From Gnetum montanum (Eukaryota; Streptophyta; Gnetopsida; Gnetales; Gnetaceae): a stretch of 64,000 nt of DNA. The translations under genes were made by a program, and so were the position numbers. The stretch lies in the NCBI GenBank assembly GCA_015680685.1, contig MNCI01002803.1:62001-126000 (forward strand). The letters run 5' to 3'. Below are positions 23,650 to 36,190 of the stretch, one piece after another (position 1 is the stretch's first letter; each line of letters begins with the position of its first letter). The notes under the pieces were generated by a model, which searched no databases, was not told where the DNA came from, and saw only the letters and a program-made list of their open reading frames with translations.

Positions 23650-25174
23650 TGTTGATTCCAGCATCACCCATGCTAGGCATGTGTCCATAATCAACAAGTC
23701 TAATCCCCTAGCACTGAGCACAAAGAAAGTTAATTTGTACAAGCATGTAATAGCCTGAGTGGTGTAGAATGTGGATTATGTAACAACCATAGAGGTGGCA
23801 TAATCATGGTGGCAGTGAAGAGAGTTACGTAGATTATAGGAGTTACGTTGGTGGTAACTGATGATGGTGGAGAATGTGGTGGGGGTTATGTTTGGATGGT
23901 ACTAGGAGTCACTTGCAATGGTGGCATAACCAATGATGTGGCAGTCTCAAGCAATATAGAAGTTGTGTAACAACTTGAGCGGTGGACATAACTAATGCAA
24001 GACATGGGCATTTAAACATCCAAACTAGTAGCTATAAAAGTAGAGGTGAGCGTACGTTGTGAATCATCTTGGGAAGAGAGAATGGAGCCCCCTTTCTTTG
24101 GGGGTACAAGGATGTGATGCCACATGGTAGGCAACACCTATAGCCTTCCCTCTCTCTTTTGCAATAATAAGACATGTTGTAGATGGTTGTGAGATGCAAC
24201 AGGATTGGACCTGGAAGCCTCTACTAACTCTTGTCGATGCATGGCAGGTGTGGCTGCAGACAATGGTAGACTACAATAGCATGTGTGTGGTAGGTGATAG
24301 TAGGATTTGGAAACCTCCTCTCTCTATTGCAGTGAGATCGTAAGCTTAGGATCTACGAAGTGTGCATCAACAGTAATGCACAACATAGTGAACGATGGTG
24401 GCATAGGTGGGTAATAGCAACAACCAAGCTTGAGGTGACACATCAGCTCTATAGCATCACATCAACATTGCAAGCATCAAAAGCAATGGGGTGTGCAAGG
24501 TTCTGTTTCCCTCTCTTCCTCTCTTCCAATAGGATAATTGATGACAATACCATGCATCAGAGGCACATCATGGTAGCTGGTGATGCACTACCATGTGCAT
24601 GAATAGTGGAGGCTCTCTTAGCGACAATCATTCTCAACAAACATGTCATGCCACAGCATGTGTTAGAGTCCCTCTCAACAACAGGCATTTATTGCAATAG
24701 GCATTGACATCTGTAAGTGATCTAAGGGTTATAGTGTTCCCACAATGGGAATGACCTCTCTCTCCCTCTTAGCGGTGATGACATGTGTAGATGGTGATAG
24801 ATAGTTCAGCAATGGTAGATATGTCAACTTTCCAACTAGCAGCGACATAACATATCTCTCTCTCTCTCCCTCTCTAGCGACAATCAAGGTCTTCTTGCTT
24901 GGCAATGGGCACTACTACAGTAGTAGCAGGGACTAAGGAAAAATTTAAATTTTCTACTTACCTATTGTATTTTCATGAAGTCTTGAATTTTAAAAATAGT
25001 TATTGAAATTCCCTAACTTTCTAGTTTAATTACCTTTTCAGAATATTACATATTCCTCTCTAGCTAAGACTATTCCCAGGTTTCTGTACCCATACGAAAG
25101 GCACCCTAGGCAATAATCCCCTCAAATGAGTTTTCTTTCTTGGTGTTGGTGCATCCAAAATTTATGTATCAACA
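23650..25174 (+). repeat. Element F 5' LTR
   Basis: 1,525 bp with ends TGTTGATTCC...GTATCAACA. It has a TATA box at 24032-24038 (CTATAAAAG) followed by CATCTTGGGAAGAGAG, and a CT-rich run near 24855-24880. Both LTRs are rich in GTGGTG/TGGTGG words. No ORF of note; a short open frame at 24360-24602 lies in repeat sequence. Confidence 0.9.
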
Positions 25175-25177
25175 TCT

Positions 25178-25197
25178 TTTGATGCTACAAGGAGGGC
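25178..25197 (+). promoter_or_regulatory. Element F primer-binding site
   Basis: TTTGATGCTACAAGGAGGGC, three bases after the LTR. Reversing the obvious CG and GG transitions gives TTGGCGCTACAAGGAGGGC, nearly the same as the site in element G (48034-48053). Confidence 0.65.
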
Positions 25198-25542
25198 TAT
25201 TTTCTTACCTTTTTTCCCATATCAATTTTTTTGTCTTCTTGTTCCTAATCCTATTTTATTCCTATTTCAAAATTTTTCTTTCCCTTGAATTTTATTTTCT
25301 TGTACTCCCTATTCAAAACCCCTGTCTCCAAATGCTTTATTTTTTTCCTTTTTTGTTGACAAATTAATGCTTCTCATTTTCTAAATATTATCATTGTCAT
25401 TATGAAAATCCTAAACCTTCTTTTCTCAATTTTGATTTTGATGGTCCTTACGTAAGTCCTAACCTTATCTTATGTCCTCTACATATCCTTCTAAGATTTC
25501 TATGGTTGTGTTGTTCCTTACACTTACATGTAATTTCTAGTT

Positions 25543-25553
25543 CAGGGGCTAAG
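25543..25553 (+). promoter_or_regulatory. Element F polypurine tract
   Basis: CAGGGGCTAAG directly before the TGTTGATG start of the 3' LTR. Confidence 0.55.
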
Positions 25554-27083
25554 TGTTGATGCCAACATCACCCATGCTAGGCACGAGACCATGATCAACA
25601 AGTCTAATCCCCTAACACTAAGCACAAAGAAAGCTCATTTGTACAAGCATGTAATAGCCTAAGTGGTGTAGAACATGGGTCACGTAATAGCAATAGAGGT
25701 GGTGTAACCGATAGTGGTGATGCTGGGAGTTACATACATTATAGGAGTTACGTTAGTGGTAACTGACAATGTTGGAGAACATGGTGGGAGTTATGTTCGA
25801 GTGGTGCTGAGAGTTATGTGCAATGGTGGCATAACTGATGATGTGACAATCTTGGGCATTACAAAAGTTGCATAATGACCCAAGTGGTGGATGTAATCAA
25901 TGTAGGATATGGGCATTTAAACACGTAGACCAATGGCTATAAAAGTAGAAGTGAGCAGACATTGTGGATCATCTTGGGAAGAGAGGATAGAGCCTCCTTT
26001 CTTTGGGGGTGTAGGGATGTAGTGCCAAATGGTGGACAACACTTATAGCCTCCCCTCTCTCTCTTACAGTAGTAGGGTGCACTGCAAATGATTGCAAGAT
26101 GAAGTAGAATCAAACTTGGGAGCCTCTACTAACTCTTACCGATGCATGACAGGTGTGGCTATGGACGATGGCAGACTGCGACAATGTGTGCATGGCAAGT
26201 GACAATAGGATTTGGTAGCCTCCTCTCTCTCCTGCAATGGCTATAGAGATAATAAGTGTGGGAACTACAAAGCACATGTCAACAACAATGCATGACATAG
26301 TGAACAACGGTGGCACAAGTGGGTAGCAACAACAACCAAGCTCACAATGGCACGTCAACTTCACAGCATGACATCAACGTTGTAGGCGTTGGAAGCAGCA
26401 TGAAGCACAAGGTTCTATTCTCCTCTCTTCCTCTCTTCTAACAAGAGAACCAATGACAATAGCGTGCATCAAAGACACATCATGGTAGTTGGCAGTGCAT
26501 TGTCGTGTGCACAAATGACGAAGGCTCTCTTAGTGATAGTCTTTCTCAGCAAAAATGTCAACCTGCGGTGTGCATCAAATTCTCTCTCAGCAACAGGCAT
26601 TGACAATAATGGGCATCGACATCTACAATCGGTTTAGGATTATAGCATTCCTATAGCGAGAATGAGCTCTCTCTCCCTTCTAGAAGCAATGACATGTGTA
26701 GATGATGGAAGATAGTGCGATAATGGTAGACATGTCAATTGTCTAGCCAACAATAGTGGAATAGATTTCTCTCTCTCTCCCTCTCCGATGGTGATCAATG
26801 TCTTCTTACCTAGTAGTCGGCACCATTGTAGTATCAATAGGGACCAAGGAAAGTTTAAATTTTCTAGTTACTTATTGTATTTTTATGAAGTCATGAATTT
26901 CAAAAATAGTTATTCAAATTCCCTGATTTTTTTATTTAATTACCTTTTTAGAACATCACATGACCCTCTCTAGCTAAGACTATTCACAAATTTCCATACC
27001 CATACAAGAGGCACCCTATGCAATAGTCTCCTCAAATGTGTTTTTTTCTTGGTGTTGATGCATCCAAAATTTATGCATCAACA
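25554..27083 (+). repeat. Element F 3' LTR
   Basis: 1,530 bp, with TATA at 25938-25945 and end ATGCATCAACA. It differs from the 5' LTR throughout, mostly by transitions, so the insertion is not recent. Confidence 0.9.
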
Positions 27084-28067
27084 AACATTACACATAGAAT
27101 TTTAGAAAGAAATTTATTATCAAAAAACATTAGATGTTTCTGCAAGAAAATAATGTGGACAAAGGATGATGAATATTTGGGCAAGTGTTTCTAGAAAGGA
27201 ATGGATTGAAACAAAAGCATTTCTTAAAAATGAATCAAACCAAAATCAAGACAGGAAAACTTCCCTATTTTACAAAGAATTAAACTCAACAAGTATGATC
27301 ACTCTAATATTCTTTATCTTATCATAAAGCTAACAATCATTAAGAATTTTTTATTTAGATTTATAATTAATTATTTTTATCCTTGTACAATGCCCACACA
27401 ATATTTACAACATATCGACCTACGAACACAAAAAGATTCCTACACCTGATTTTCAATGTTATCAAATGGTTTATGCTTTTCCCTACAACAACATCAAAAG
27501 TTTAATAAAAATACCTTTGGTAACCATAACAACAAATTGAGGATTGGACTGGAGTGAAGCATACTTTTAAAAGTTGAGTCAAGGTCACCTAAAAATGACT
27601 TTCACTGTTAATCTTTTGTGAATGGCGAATGTCTAATAAGGTGCTAGAAGTAACTAGTACAATAAATTATTATTTATAATATACTAAAAGTGGAGCAAAT
27701 TCATCCCAATTTTTGAGTCTTTAGCAAACAATAGCCCAAATGGTTCAAGCATGGAACTCTTATTCTCCCTGCTTGAGAAAGTTATAAAATGGATCAATAC
27801 CATATCTTTCAAAGATTAAAAATGGATGATAGCATGTGTAGGAGATGTACATGAATTTCTTAAATGAGAATGGGATTTGAATGGTTAAGGCAACTTCAAG
27901 GATACTAAGACCAACAACTTGGCTTTGATATTGTATAGGAGGTAAAAGATAAATAACTTTACTTTCACATAGTGAAGTGATGTTATAGGATAAATTTAAT
28001 GATGACATTGAACGAAAGGGATATAAAACTTGATAGATTTTTATCGTTGAATCTTCTTAATGGTTAC
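27084..28067. other. AT-rich non-coding host segment
   Basis: Sequence between elements F and C. An 82-codon open frame on the minus strand (27760-28008) has no recognisable domain. The last five bases, GTTAC (28063-28067), are the presumed left target duplication of element C. Confidence 0.4.
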
Positions 28068-28948
28068 TAATGAGCGGTGAGGTACCCCTATGCCCAACCA
28101 TACAAATCATGGGCATTCATGCGTGACTCAATCGAATTTCGTAGACTACAAGCTCTTACATACACCAAACTCTAGCCAGCAAAACCTTAGTTAGAATGGT
28201 CATTATCTTCCCAACCTCACTTGTGATATTCTAAAGTCATGGTTAAGTGAGATTGAGGCAAATGATTTTTATTGGTTTTCTTTTTATCTTTTAAGGTCTA
28301 ATTCTTTAATTGTAAGAAATGGAAAGTTATGTAATTTATAATTGTTTTACTCTATCACTTAACTCTCCTTAGCATAAGCAAATGATCCCATCTTCTGTGC
28401 ACATCCTGAGCATAACCTAACCACTACTGGGTTACCAAACATTAAGCATCATTAGGTTACCAAGTGTTTGATATATGTTTGAGATGGTCGTGCCTATGGT
28501 TCTCATAAAATATGAAAGAACAATAACAGTAATGTGATAACAATAAAAACTTTAGAAATTACTAAACCATTGAAATATTAAATTGTTTAAATGCTTAAGT
28601 GATTAAATCTAAATGTTGCAAGGAATGCTCCAAAAGCTTGTCTTTATTGCCGGTCACACCAATGGGCTCAAGGACATTAGCACTCGAATAAAGAGTCATA
28701 CACCTTTCTCACACCTACTATAGGCGCTTGGAAAATATTCTAACTCTTGTGGGAACAAACTACAAGAGTTTCACTACAACTACTCCAAAAGATATCATAA
28801 ATGTGGTGGCTACACACATATTTATAGCCAAAGACAGACTCTGCATTAACGAGGTCACGTTAACACATGGACAAATACATCGACGGGGTTGTGTCAACGG
28901 GGCTTTGTTAATGTGGCCCAGTTGACATATCGACTGAACACTTCATCA
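28068..28948 (-). repeat. Element C 3' LTR
   Basis: 881 bp, ends TAATGAGCGG (decayed TGATGAG) and CTTCATCA. It matches 61437-62169 base for base over long stretches. The TATAAATA box is near 28814-28807 on the minus strand. The U3 repeat (28855-28935) uses GTTAAC/CGACGGGG words rather than GATATCGC. Confidence 0.88.
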
Positions 28949-29189
28949 TACTCCCACGACTATGTGGAAACTCATCCTCAAGTTTATTATAATTTGGAAG
29001 GTATGAAGTTATTACAGCACACATGAAGAAACACATTTGCATAAACACTAACTCTATTTACATACCAAGTGCCCAGGTGTATGGAAAAAAATAAATTACA
29101 AAATTAGGGTGTTCAAAGATAAAATTGAACAACCTGACAGTAATGGATTCTCCACCCTACTGAAAAAATTCTAAAGTTGCTAGAGAATG
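28949..29189 (-). other. Element C 3' untranslated segment with polypurine tract
   Basis: Minus strand reads ATAGTCGTGGGAGTA directly before the 3' LTR, the expected polypurine site. The rest is non-coding and resembles 5978-6190 in E. Confidence 0.55.
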
Positions 29190-29850
29190 TTACATCGTCC
29201 TTGGTGGCGACGGTTTTAATAGGCCTTCATTAGCTTCTGGTGCATGTGGCGGTTGTGGCGTTTGTGACATTTTCCCTGCAGTAGATACAACTTTTGGAGG
29301 CAATCAAAAAGCATCCAACAATGTCCTCATTTTATCTTCTTTTCCTCTGGGATCATTCACTATCTAGGCAGCTTCACCAATGTGTGTCAGAATAGGAAAA
29401 TCCCAAGGACATGGAAGTGCATGAAAGAGTTCCTTCAAATTAACAAACCAAGAAGTGAATTATTTTCATTCAATATCAACAGATCGATGTCTACAGTTGC
29501 TAGTAGTCATTCATTCATTCGGCCAAGTTCTCTGCAACCACATGTTGTCCTTCAAAACAGGTGTAGAGAACTTTGAGTTCTACATTTGTTATTTCTAACT
29601 TTTGTTTTGTCTCTTTATGCACTTGGAACTTGCCATTGTATAAGGAATACAAGGTGGCCACTTGCTTTTCTAGGTTAGACCGTGGCTTTCTAGCTGTTAG
29701 CATACCCAGGTTTACATAACGAAGATTGGCTAACTCCATGTATTTTGTCATTTACTTGATCTACAATTCCTTGAGATGGATCTTAGCTTGGTTGTAGGTG
29801 TTCAATCCATCAAAGATGGGTTGCCATGCCATTGAGTGTTTGGAATGCGA
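29190..29850 (-). pseudogene. Element C accessory ORF remnant (C-terminal part)
   Basis: Matches E 6200-6850 and the C-terminal third of the B accessory ORF (A-N-L-R-Y and Y-M-E-L-A-N-L words; the open piece is 29515-29751). The predicted protein is charged and coiled-coil-like. The N-terminal two thirds are gone: at about 29850 the sequence changes abruptly to the RNase H/RT junction, which marks an internal deletion. Confidence 0.6.
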
Positions 29851-29854
29851 ATTC

Positions 29855-30600
29855 ACATTCCCTAGTCTAAACAAATAGAGCATCTTTCGTTGTAAGTTTC
29901 ACTAACGACTTGGCGATCTTTGAGAAATTCTTGATGAATTATCAGTATTAACCAGTGTAACCAAGGAATGATCAAACATCTTTTATAGTACTTGGTTGAC
30001 TAGTTATTCCTTGGATGATTCTAATTTTTTTAGGGTCTACACCAATCCCTACTTGTGAAATGCGGTGTCCTAGAATAATGCCCTCTTAGACCATCAAGTG
30101 GCTCTTTTGCTAGTTGAGCCATAAATTTGTTTCCATGCATCTTTCAAAAACTTGCTCAAGGTGGTCCAAGGCCTGTTCAAACATTGCTCCATAGGTAGAG
30201 AAGTTGTCCATGGAAAATTCTACCCCATTGCCAATCTGTTGCTGAAAGATGCTGAGGACAAGGCATTGGAAGGTTGCAGGTACATTGCATAAGCCAAAGG
30301 ACATCTTCTTATATGTGAAAGTCCCCCAAGGACTTGTAAATGTTGTCTTGGTCAAGCCTTCGGGTTCAATTTGGATCCAAAAATAGAAGTGGGAAGTGAT
30401 CCTTGAAGGTTGCCATGTTTAGTAGCTGGAAATCTATACAAACCCTCCATTTGCCACCCTTCTTTAGCACAATAATGAGTGGGATGATCCATTTGCTATC
30501 TGTAATGGAATAGATGAACCCTACTTTCAGCAATTGTTCTATTTCATCCTTGACAACTTGCTTCAATTTGGGGTTCAATCATCTTTGTGGCTGTTGTCAT
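29855..30600 (-). pseudogene. Reverse transcriptase of element C
   Basis: Minus-strand RT aligned block by block with D. 30366-30578 has N-P-K-L-K-Q-V-V-K-D-E-I-E-Q-L-L through R-V-C-I-D-F and K-D-H-F-P-L. 30110-30355 has T-F-T-S-P-W-G-T-F, S-F-G-L-C-N-V-P and the catalytic motif. The motif reads F-S-M-D-N-F (30217-30200) where D has V-F-M-D-D-F, so the second catalytic aspartate is now asparagine. A segment between the two open pieces is missing or short (fewer residues than in D near 30360). It cannot be an active enzyme. Confidence 0.9.
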
Positions 30601-31079
30601 GGCTTCATTGAGAAGTCGATATAGATTTGATGTTGGCATACCCTAGGGTCAACTCCTGTCAATTCATTATATGACCATGTAAAAGTAACCATTCATTTGT
30701 CTACCATCTTCAGCAATTTCTTCTTCTATTTAGGAGCAAGAGTGGTATTGATAATTACTGGCTTGCCATTTTGCAAGAATGCACATTTCATATTGGCCAA
30801 TATGGATTTCAATTCCAAGGGCTCCTATCTAAATCTTTTAAGAATCTATAGTTTTTCCAAATCATCACTGTCATCAATAGTGGAAACTTGTTGATGGACC
30901 TTTTCCAATTGATCCATGCTTTCCATGTAGGCACATACAAGGCCCTCAGATGGTTCCATGCATAAAGTGCTACTATTAGAGTTAGCAGTTAGCCATTGGG
31001 TGCCTTCTTGGTTAGTGGATGCTACGTACAGACATCATTGAACTTGTAATTCTTTGGCACACCAACTACATGCTTGAAT

Positions 31080-31570
31080 AGATGTCCACTTAGCATACCA
31101 AAGTTGCTACACACAATTGCACCCAGAGTTATTGTATGCGATACATGGAACATGCTTCTTCTCAATCTTTCCGAAAGGATTTTTTTTTGAAATTTCAAAG
31201 GAAAGATCTAGGAGTCCCAATCATGCATCCACCATGCTAAGCTAGGCTCTTCCCATTATGATTGGGAAATTCCCCTTGCGATTCTCACCACAAACGACCA
31301 GAAAGTTAACAAGATAAGACCACCCACAAACGGTCGTCATAATATCTTCTACCAATCCTAAGGGAACAGTAATGGATTGGTCAACCAACTCGAGCTAAAT
31401 GTTGCTTTTCTTCAATGGGGTCAGGTTTCAAGGCTTGTACATATCATGTGAAATCAGGTTGATGCTTGACCCCAAATCCAAAAGAACTTTTCATGGCTCA
31501 TTTCCTGCCACTTGAAGGTATATGAGGGGACTCCCCGAATTAGTCAATTTTCAAGGAAGATGTCCTGCCT
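31080..31570 (-). pseudogene. Protease region of element C
   Basis: Aligns with D's protease: P-C-I-A-Y-x-x-x-G-C-N-C near 31160-31120 and I-M-G-R-A near 31250 in the position of I-L-G-R-P-W. The upstream active-site region is near 31480 and is too altered to confirm the aspartate. Stops are common. The linker to RT (30600-31080) is degraded. Confidence 0.65.
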
Positions 31571-31599
31571 TTATCTAGTCCATCACAACGTGTGTTAGC

Positions 31600-33255
31600 A
31601 TGATGGTTTGTACCTTGGAAGGTGTTTGGCTTGAAGGTTGCTTGAAGGGTTGAATGGTGGAGGTGATTGGAGGTTCAGAGGCACTAGCCACAAGTGAATG
31701 TAAGGGTATGTTTGGGTTATTGGGCTAGAAAAAAGGATGTTTCCATGGTTTCAAGTCTAGTCCACTCAGTTGAGAAGTTGGTTGCAAGTTCACAACCCTC
31801 ATGGCATTATGTTATTATGGCTATGGTGGTATTTCTCCATACATAGGTGGAGCAAGAGGTAGCTAAATTGGGGGCTAATGAGTAGACATGGTAGGAGAAG
31901 GTGATGGAGGATAGTAAAAATGTGGGTTCTTCCCCTAAGGTGATGGAGACTGAGTTTAGAAGTATTCCAGGGGGTAGTAATGATTTTGAAATGTTGCATG
32001 ACTGGAAGAGTCTCGTTGGGAGACTGGTTGCTAAACATAGTACCCATAAGGATCCGGCTATCGATAAGGGTACTGCTACCTTGGAGGTGGCATCCCCCAT
32101 GATTGTGGATGTTGCCATTGCTAGAAATATTCATAGGGTTGTGGTAGTGTTCCACTTGGATAATAACCTTACTGCTAGTGGAACTTCCTGGCATTGCCTT
32201 GTGGACAAGGAAATCTTGTGGGTGTTTGCCTTTTTGCTAAGTGAGGATTCAACACATATACCCCAAACTCTTGTAAATGTGACACCACAAGATAACACCC
32301 CTTAGGATGTTTGTATTGGCATATGTCACATCCATAATCTTCCTTTGTGTTAGAGTCTGCAACCTATTTTGCTGAAGAAACTTTTCCCTTACCTTTATGG
32401 TGTCGTTCAGCTTCTCTTCTCCTACGCCAATCACGATCATTACTTTGTTCTTTGGATTCCTTTGTGATTCTCAAAACACTTTGAAATTTTTCATCCAAAG
32501 AATCCCACATCTTATTAATCTTAGCCAAAATTTTAGAAGCAAATTTTTGTATGGGGAAGGTTTTTAAGTTCACCGCTGCATCCAGTGGTGATTCTTCCTC
32601 ATCTTCACAAAATCAAACTTCCCTCTTTTAGATGGAAGGGTCTCGATTATATTCTTTTTCTCTTTCCTTTTTTTCTTAGTTCCCCCTCTTCTTTAGCCAC
32701 CTACTCAATTAGGCATTGTAGTTGATGGACCCTTAACTCAAATAGTCATCTTTGAGCATAAATGCCAAGGGTCTTTCTTGTTTCAAAGCGGAGCCCATCT
32801 ATGATATGGTGGAGCTGTTTCTACTGAGACTAGCCATGACCAGGGCATCAATGTAACAATGAGTAATATCTACTCATGGCTACATCCAAGGGTTCATGGC
32901 CACCTTGTTTCCATCCTTGGATTTGTCATCTTAGGTTAGACACCCTAGAGTAGGTTTGGTATCTGTCATTGAAAATTTCCAGCATCGTACTCCATCTTCT
33001 AATTGATTTCGGCTCCAAAGACTAGTACTAGCTTTCTGCTTCCTTAATGAGTGTGCAAGGGAATAAGTTAAGTTTTTGCCAATCATTATCTATGTTCTAC
33101 AGGGTGCAAGCATCATGAAATTCTTGCAAGTGAGTCTACGGATCATAGTTATATTCCCCTTCAAATTTGGGGATGTTGTTCATGTCAAGGTGCTTGATCC
33201 AAGTATCTTTCAAGTATTTGAACTACCTTGGCTATGTTAAGCATGCTTCGAGTAG
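31600..33255 (-). pseudogene. gag: gag of element C, C-terminal part
   Basis: Homologous to D gag. It includes the Pro/Gln-rich tail (31600-32000), the knuckle-like C-x2-C motif near 32335-32300, charged linker (32364-32573) and the gag domain near 32780-33170. Open frames on the plus strand here (31901-32305) are shadows. The gene is cut at 33251-33255 (AGTAG) by element B and resumes at 60450. Confidence 0.75.
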
Positions 33256-34052
33256 TGATGAGTTATCATTTTGTTGGCCACGATATCACAACCTATTTCC
33301 TGATCTATAAATAAGAGGTAGATAGTTCTAATAGGGAGTTTTTTTTATTATTTCTTAGTTTTAACAATTTCTTTCAAGTGTTTAATTTTAAGTAGTTCTT
33401 ATCTTAACCCTTTCCTCCGAGTGCATGCCCACAATGTTGTGATTATAATTGTACAACATCCTTATTCAAGTGTGATGTACTTGGACATGCACATGACCAG
33501 CAATAAAGATCGAGATTACTTCATCATTGCAACATCCACTTAGGTTAATTATTTATTTAATTTTTATTCACTACTTTCTTAGTTAACATCTTCTTACCCT
33601 AAACTCCTATTAAACATGGAACAAATACGACTTAATCATGAGCATTTAAGTGTGCCTACTTGGTAACCCAGTAGCGTACCTAGGATCTACACTTGGTAAT
33701 CCTAGTGGTAGTCATACACGAGGTCCAAGATGTGTATGAATGATTGAGGAACGGATGCTCATCGCACATAGGCTAGCTTAGATTCTCTCTCACCCTCTCT
33801 GTCTTAGCTTAGTTAATATTATTTTCCATTATTTCCAAGAGTTGCATTAGTATAGGAACACATTATGCACCTCACTCTGGACTAAACCATACGCGACAAA
33901 GTTAACACTAGTCTACATGGGAAGATAGTGAACTACGACCTAAGAATAACTATCTAGATACCACAACTAGTCTATCTATGAAGTTTGACTGGATTGTGCG
34001 TGAAATGCTCATATTCATATGGTTGAGTGTAAGGGTACCTCGCCACTCATCA
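33256..34052 (+). repeat. Element B 5' LTR
   Basis: 797 bp. It has a reduced palindrome block (CACGATATCACAA, 33279-33291), TATAAATA at 33306-33313, and a terminal GGGTACCTCGCCACTCATCA that is the inverse of the LTR start motif in minus-strand copies. Confidence 0.92.
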
Positions 34053-34053
34053 T

Positions 34054-34071
34054 TGGCGCCATTACTGGGGA
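34054..34071 (+). promoter_or_regulatory. Element B primer-binding site
   Basis: TGGCGCCATTACTGGGGA, one base after the LTR. It is the best-preserved site of this type in the window and close to TGGCGCCGTTGCCGGGGA, the tRNA-Asp-primed site of Athila elements. Confidence 0.85.
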
Positions 34072-34193
34072 TAGTGCTAGTTACCTAGATTAGTTATATC
34101 ATACAAGGTCGTTGTATAGGAACTAACAATATATCTTTTAGGAAAAAAAATAATTATAAAAATTCACATATAAAGTCACAAAATTTCACAATC

Positions 34194-36190
34194 ATGCCTC
34201 TCCTACAAGACTATAATAATGCCACACCTAGTGAGGAAATTAATTAAAGAACCAATGAATTATATGACAATGAAGATTGGAGTACGCAACCTGAAGTGGG
34301 GGTTTCCTATAAATACAAACGAAGGCAACATCATCCCAACGCACAAAAGTATAACTTACTTGATGACGATGAACCCCTACTAGCCACTACAAGCCTAACA
34401 CAAATACAAGAGGTTGTTCAAATCTCCTGTAGGCATCATAAAGAGAGCCGCCTACCCAGGCTCGATTTAAAAAACTTTCCTAATTTCTCAGGAGGCTATG
34501 ACTTATATTTGCATCAACATTTACAAGCCTTCTACGATGCTTGTGCATGGAACAACATTGATAATAGTTGGTAAAAACTCAAGCTCTTTCCTATGACACT
34601 CATTGGCCAAGCCAAAGTATGGTATAGATCGCTAAAACCAAATTCAATATGACGTTGGCCAACAATGGTAGAACTCTTAAATGAAAGATATCAAACCTAT
34701 GCAAGAGTGTCAGCCTTGAGGAAACAAATCCAAGCATGGAAACAAGCACAACACAAACCCTTAGACATGGCCTTAGAAAGATATTATACACTGTTAAACA
34801 ACTGTCTAGGCCATGAGTTCTCTAAGGAAAGGTTAATGTACCATATCATTGATGGGCTTCATGATGCAACAAGAGAAATCCTAGGGATGTATGCCCAAAG
34901 TCAACTATACAAACTACAAACCCATCAAGTCCAAGAGCTTGTTAAGCATGTAGCAAAAGAAGGAGAAATGGCTAGATGGGAGAACATTGAGAAACATCAA
35001 CGAGACCAAAATCTCAACTTAAAAAAGGTCCAAAATCATAAAAAGAAGAAATCAACCAATATCAAGGAGGAAGGACCATCTTTGCCAGTACAAAAATACT
35101 TAGAGGAAGTTGAGGCAAAGATTAATAAGATGTTGGAATGGATGCATAAAAAGTATGGAGAATATATCGACATTATTGGAGATAGAGTTTTAATAACTTG
35201 ACATGTAGGACAAAATATCATTAGACAATAAAAAATAAGAGATGAGGAAAATAAGAGCTCAATGGCCAAACATACATATGAATGCAACATTTGCCTATAC
35301 GATCACCCCAAGGATCAATGCCCAATCTTGTTACATTTATATGAGCATTGGGGAAACACGTTACACCCAAAGTTCGTACAGAGATACTGTGTTCGATCAC
35401 AGTGGCAAAAATCCTACTTGTGAGGGAAACCACCCCTAAACCAAAGACACCCTTCATATCATCCGAATCGAAATGTTTATCTAGTTCAACATCCTATTTT
35501 CCCAACTAGATCAACATACTCTATCTCACCGCATTGTCATTCTCCTCAATACTATCAGCCCATGTCCTCAACACAACCACCATCTTTTTGACCTTAGACT
35601 TCTCCTAAATTTCAACATTCTCATACTTTTCCTCCTTATACATTACCACCAACTGTTCCTAAAGTGTCTGCACCACAACAACAACCCATGAACGTTACTT
35701 GTGCTACTATTGCCAATAGTAGTGAGAGGCCTCCTCAACATCAAAAGCATCCCTTCTTTAAACATGACCGTAGGAAGGGACAACATAATTCCAAGGCCAC
35801 TACATTCTCCAACTCAGCACAAGCCCAACACTGTGGTGCATCCTTCTCTTCGAACCCAACGCCTAGTGTTACTTCATCAGGGCTACCAACTCACACTCCA
35901 ACAACCATATGGCTCAATGAACATAGCCCTGGAGTGTAACATCCCGATCCTTGCATACCATCTTACAGTCCCAAATATCATAGTGGGTCAACTCTTTATC
36001 TGGGAACCACATCTCATAAGTTGCCCCACTATGCTTACTATAATCAAGTGTGTGAACCCCAATGGGGTAAGTGTGACTGAGTTTCAATATTTCCAACATG
36101 CAAGGATCCTCATCTTTCATTTATTAATCCTTGCCATCCTCAATCATTTAATTATGGGGGATATCCCCCATTTTAACAACAAGACGGATT
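34194..36190 (+). pseudogene. gag: gag of element B
   Basis: Start ATG 34194 (M-P-L-L-Q-D-Y). One reading frame runs to about 35939 with isolated nonsense codons (for example near 34243, 34573, 34650, 35201). The gag domain is at about 34460-34860, with L-x-G-Q-A-K-V-W-Y followed by L-L-N-E-R-Y-Q-T-Y. Then come a charged coiled-coil stretch (34930-35160), a knuckle-like C-N-I-C-L-Y-D-H-x4-C at 35283-35321 and a Pro/Gln/Ser-rich tail. The knuckle spacing is C-x2-C-x3-H-x4-C. The end of the tail (36150-36190) has the Y-G-G-Y-P-P word common in such tails. After it, protease should follow but does not. Confidence 0.85.

Larger units (their letters stand above)
23650..27083 (+). mobile_element. 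Element F: non-autonomous LTR element with a very short internal region
   Basis: Two direct repeats of 1,525 and 1,530 bp (23650-25174 and 25554-27083) begin TGTTGAT and end ATCAACA. They are flanked by the perfect 5-bp target duplication AACAT (23645-23649, 27084-27088). The 379-bp internal region holds only a primer site (25178-25197) and a purine tract before the second LTR (25543-25553); it has no gag or pol. This is a complete transposed unit of the LARD/TRIM kind, with LTRs far longer than its interior. The primer site matches that of element G, so F probably uses the same type of partner. Orientation is set by primer site and TATA box. Confidence 0.9.
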
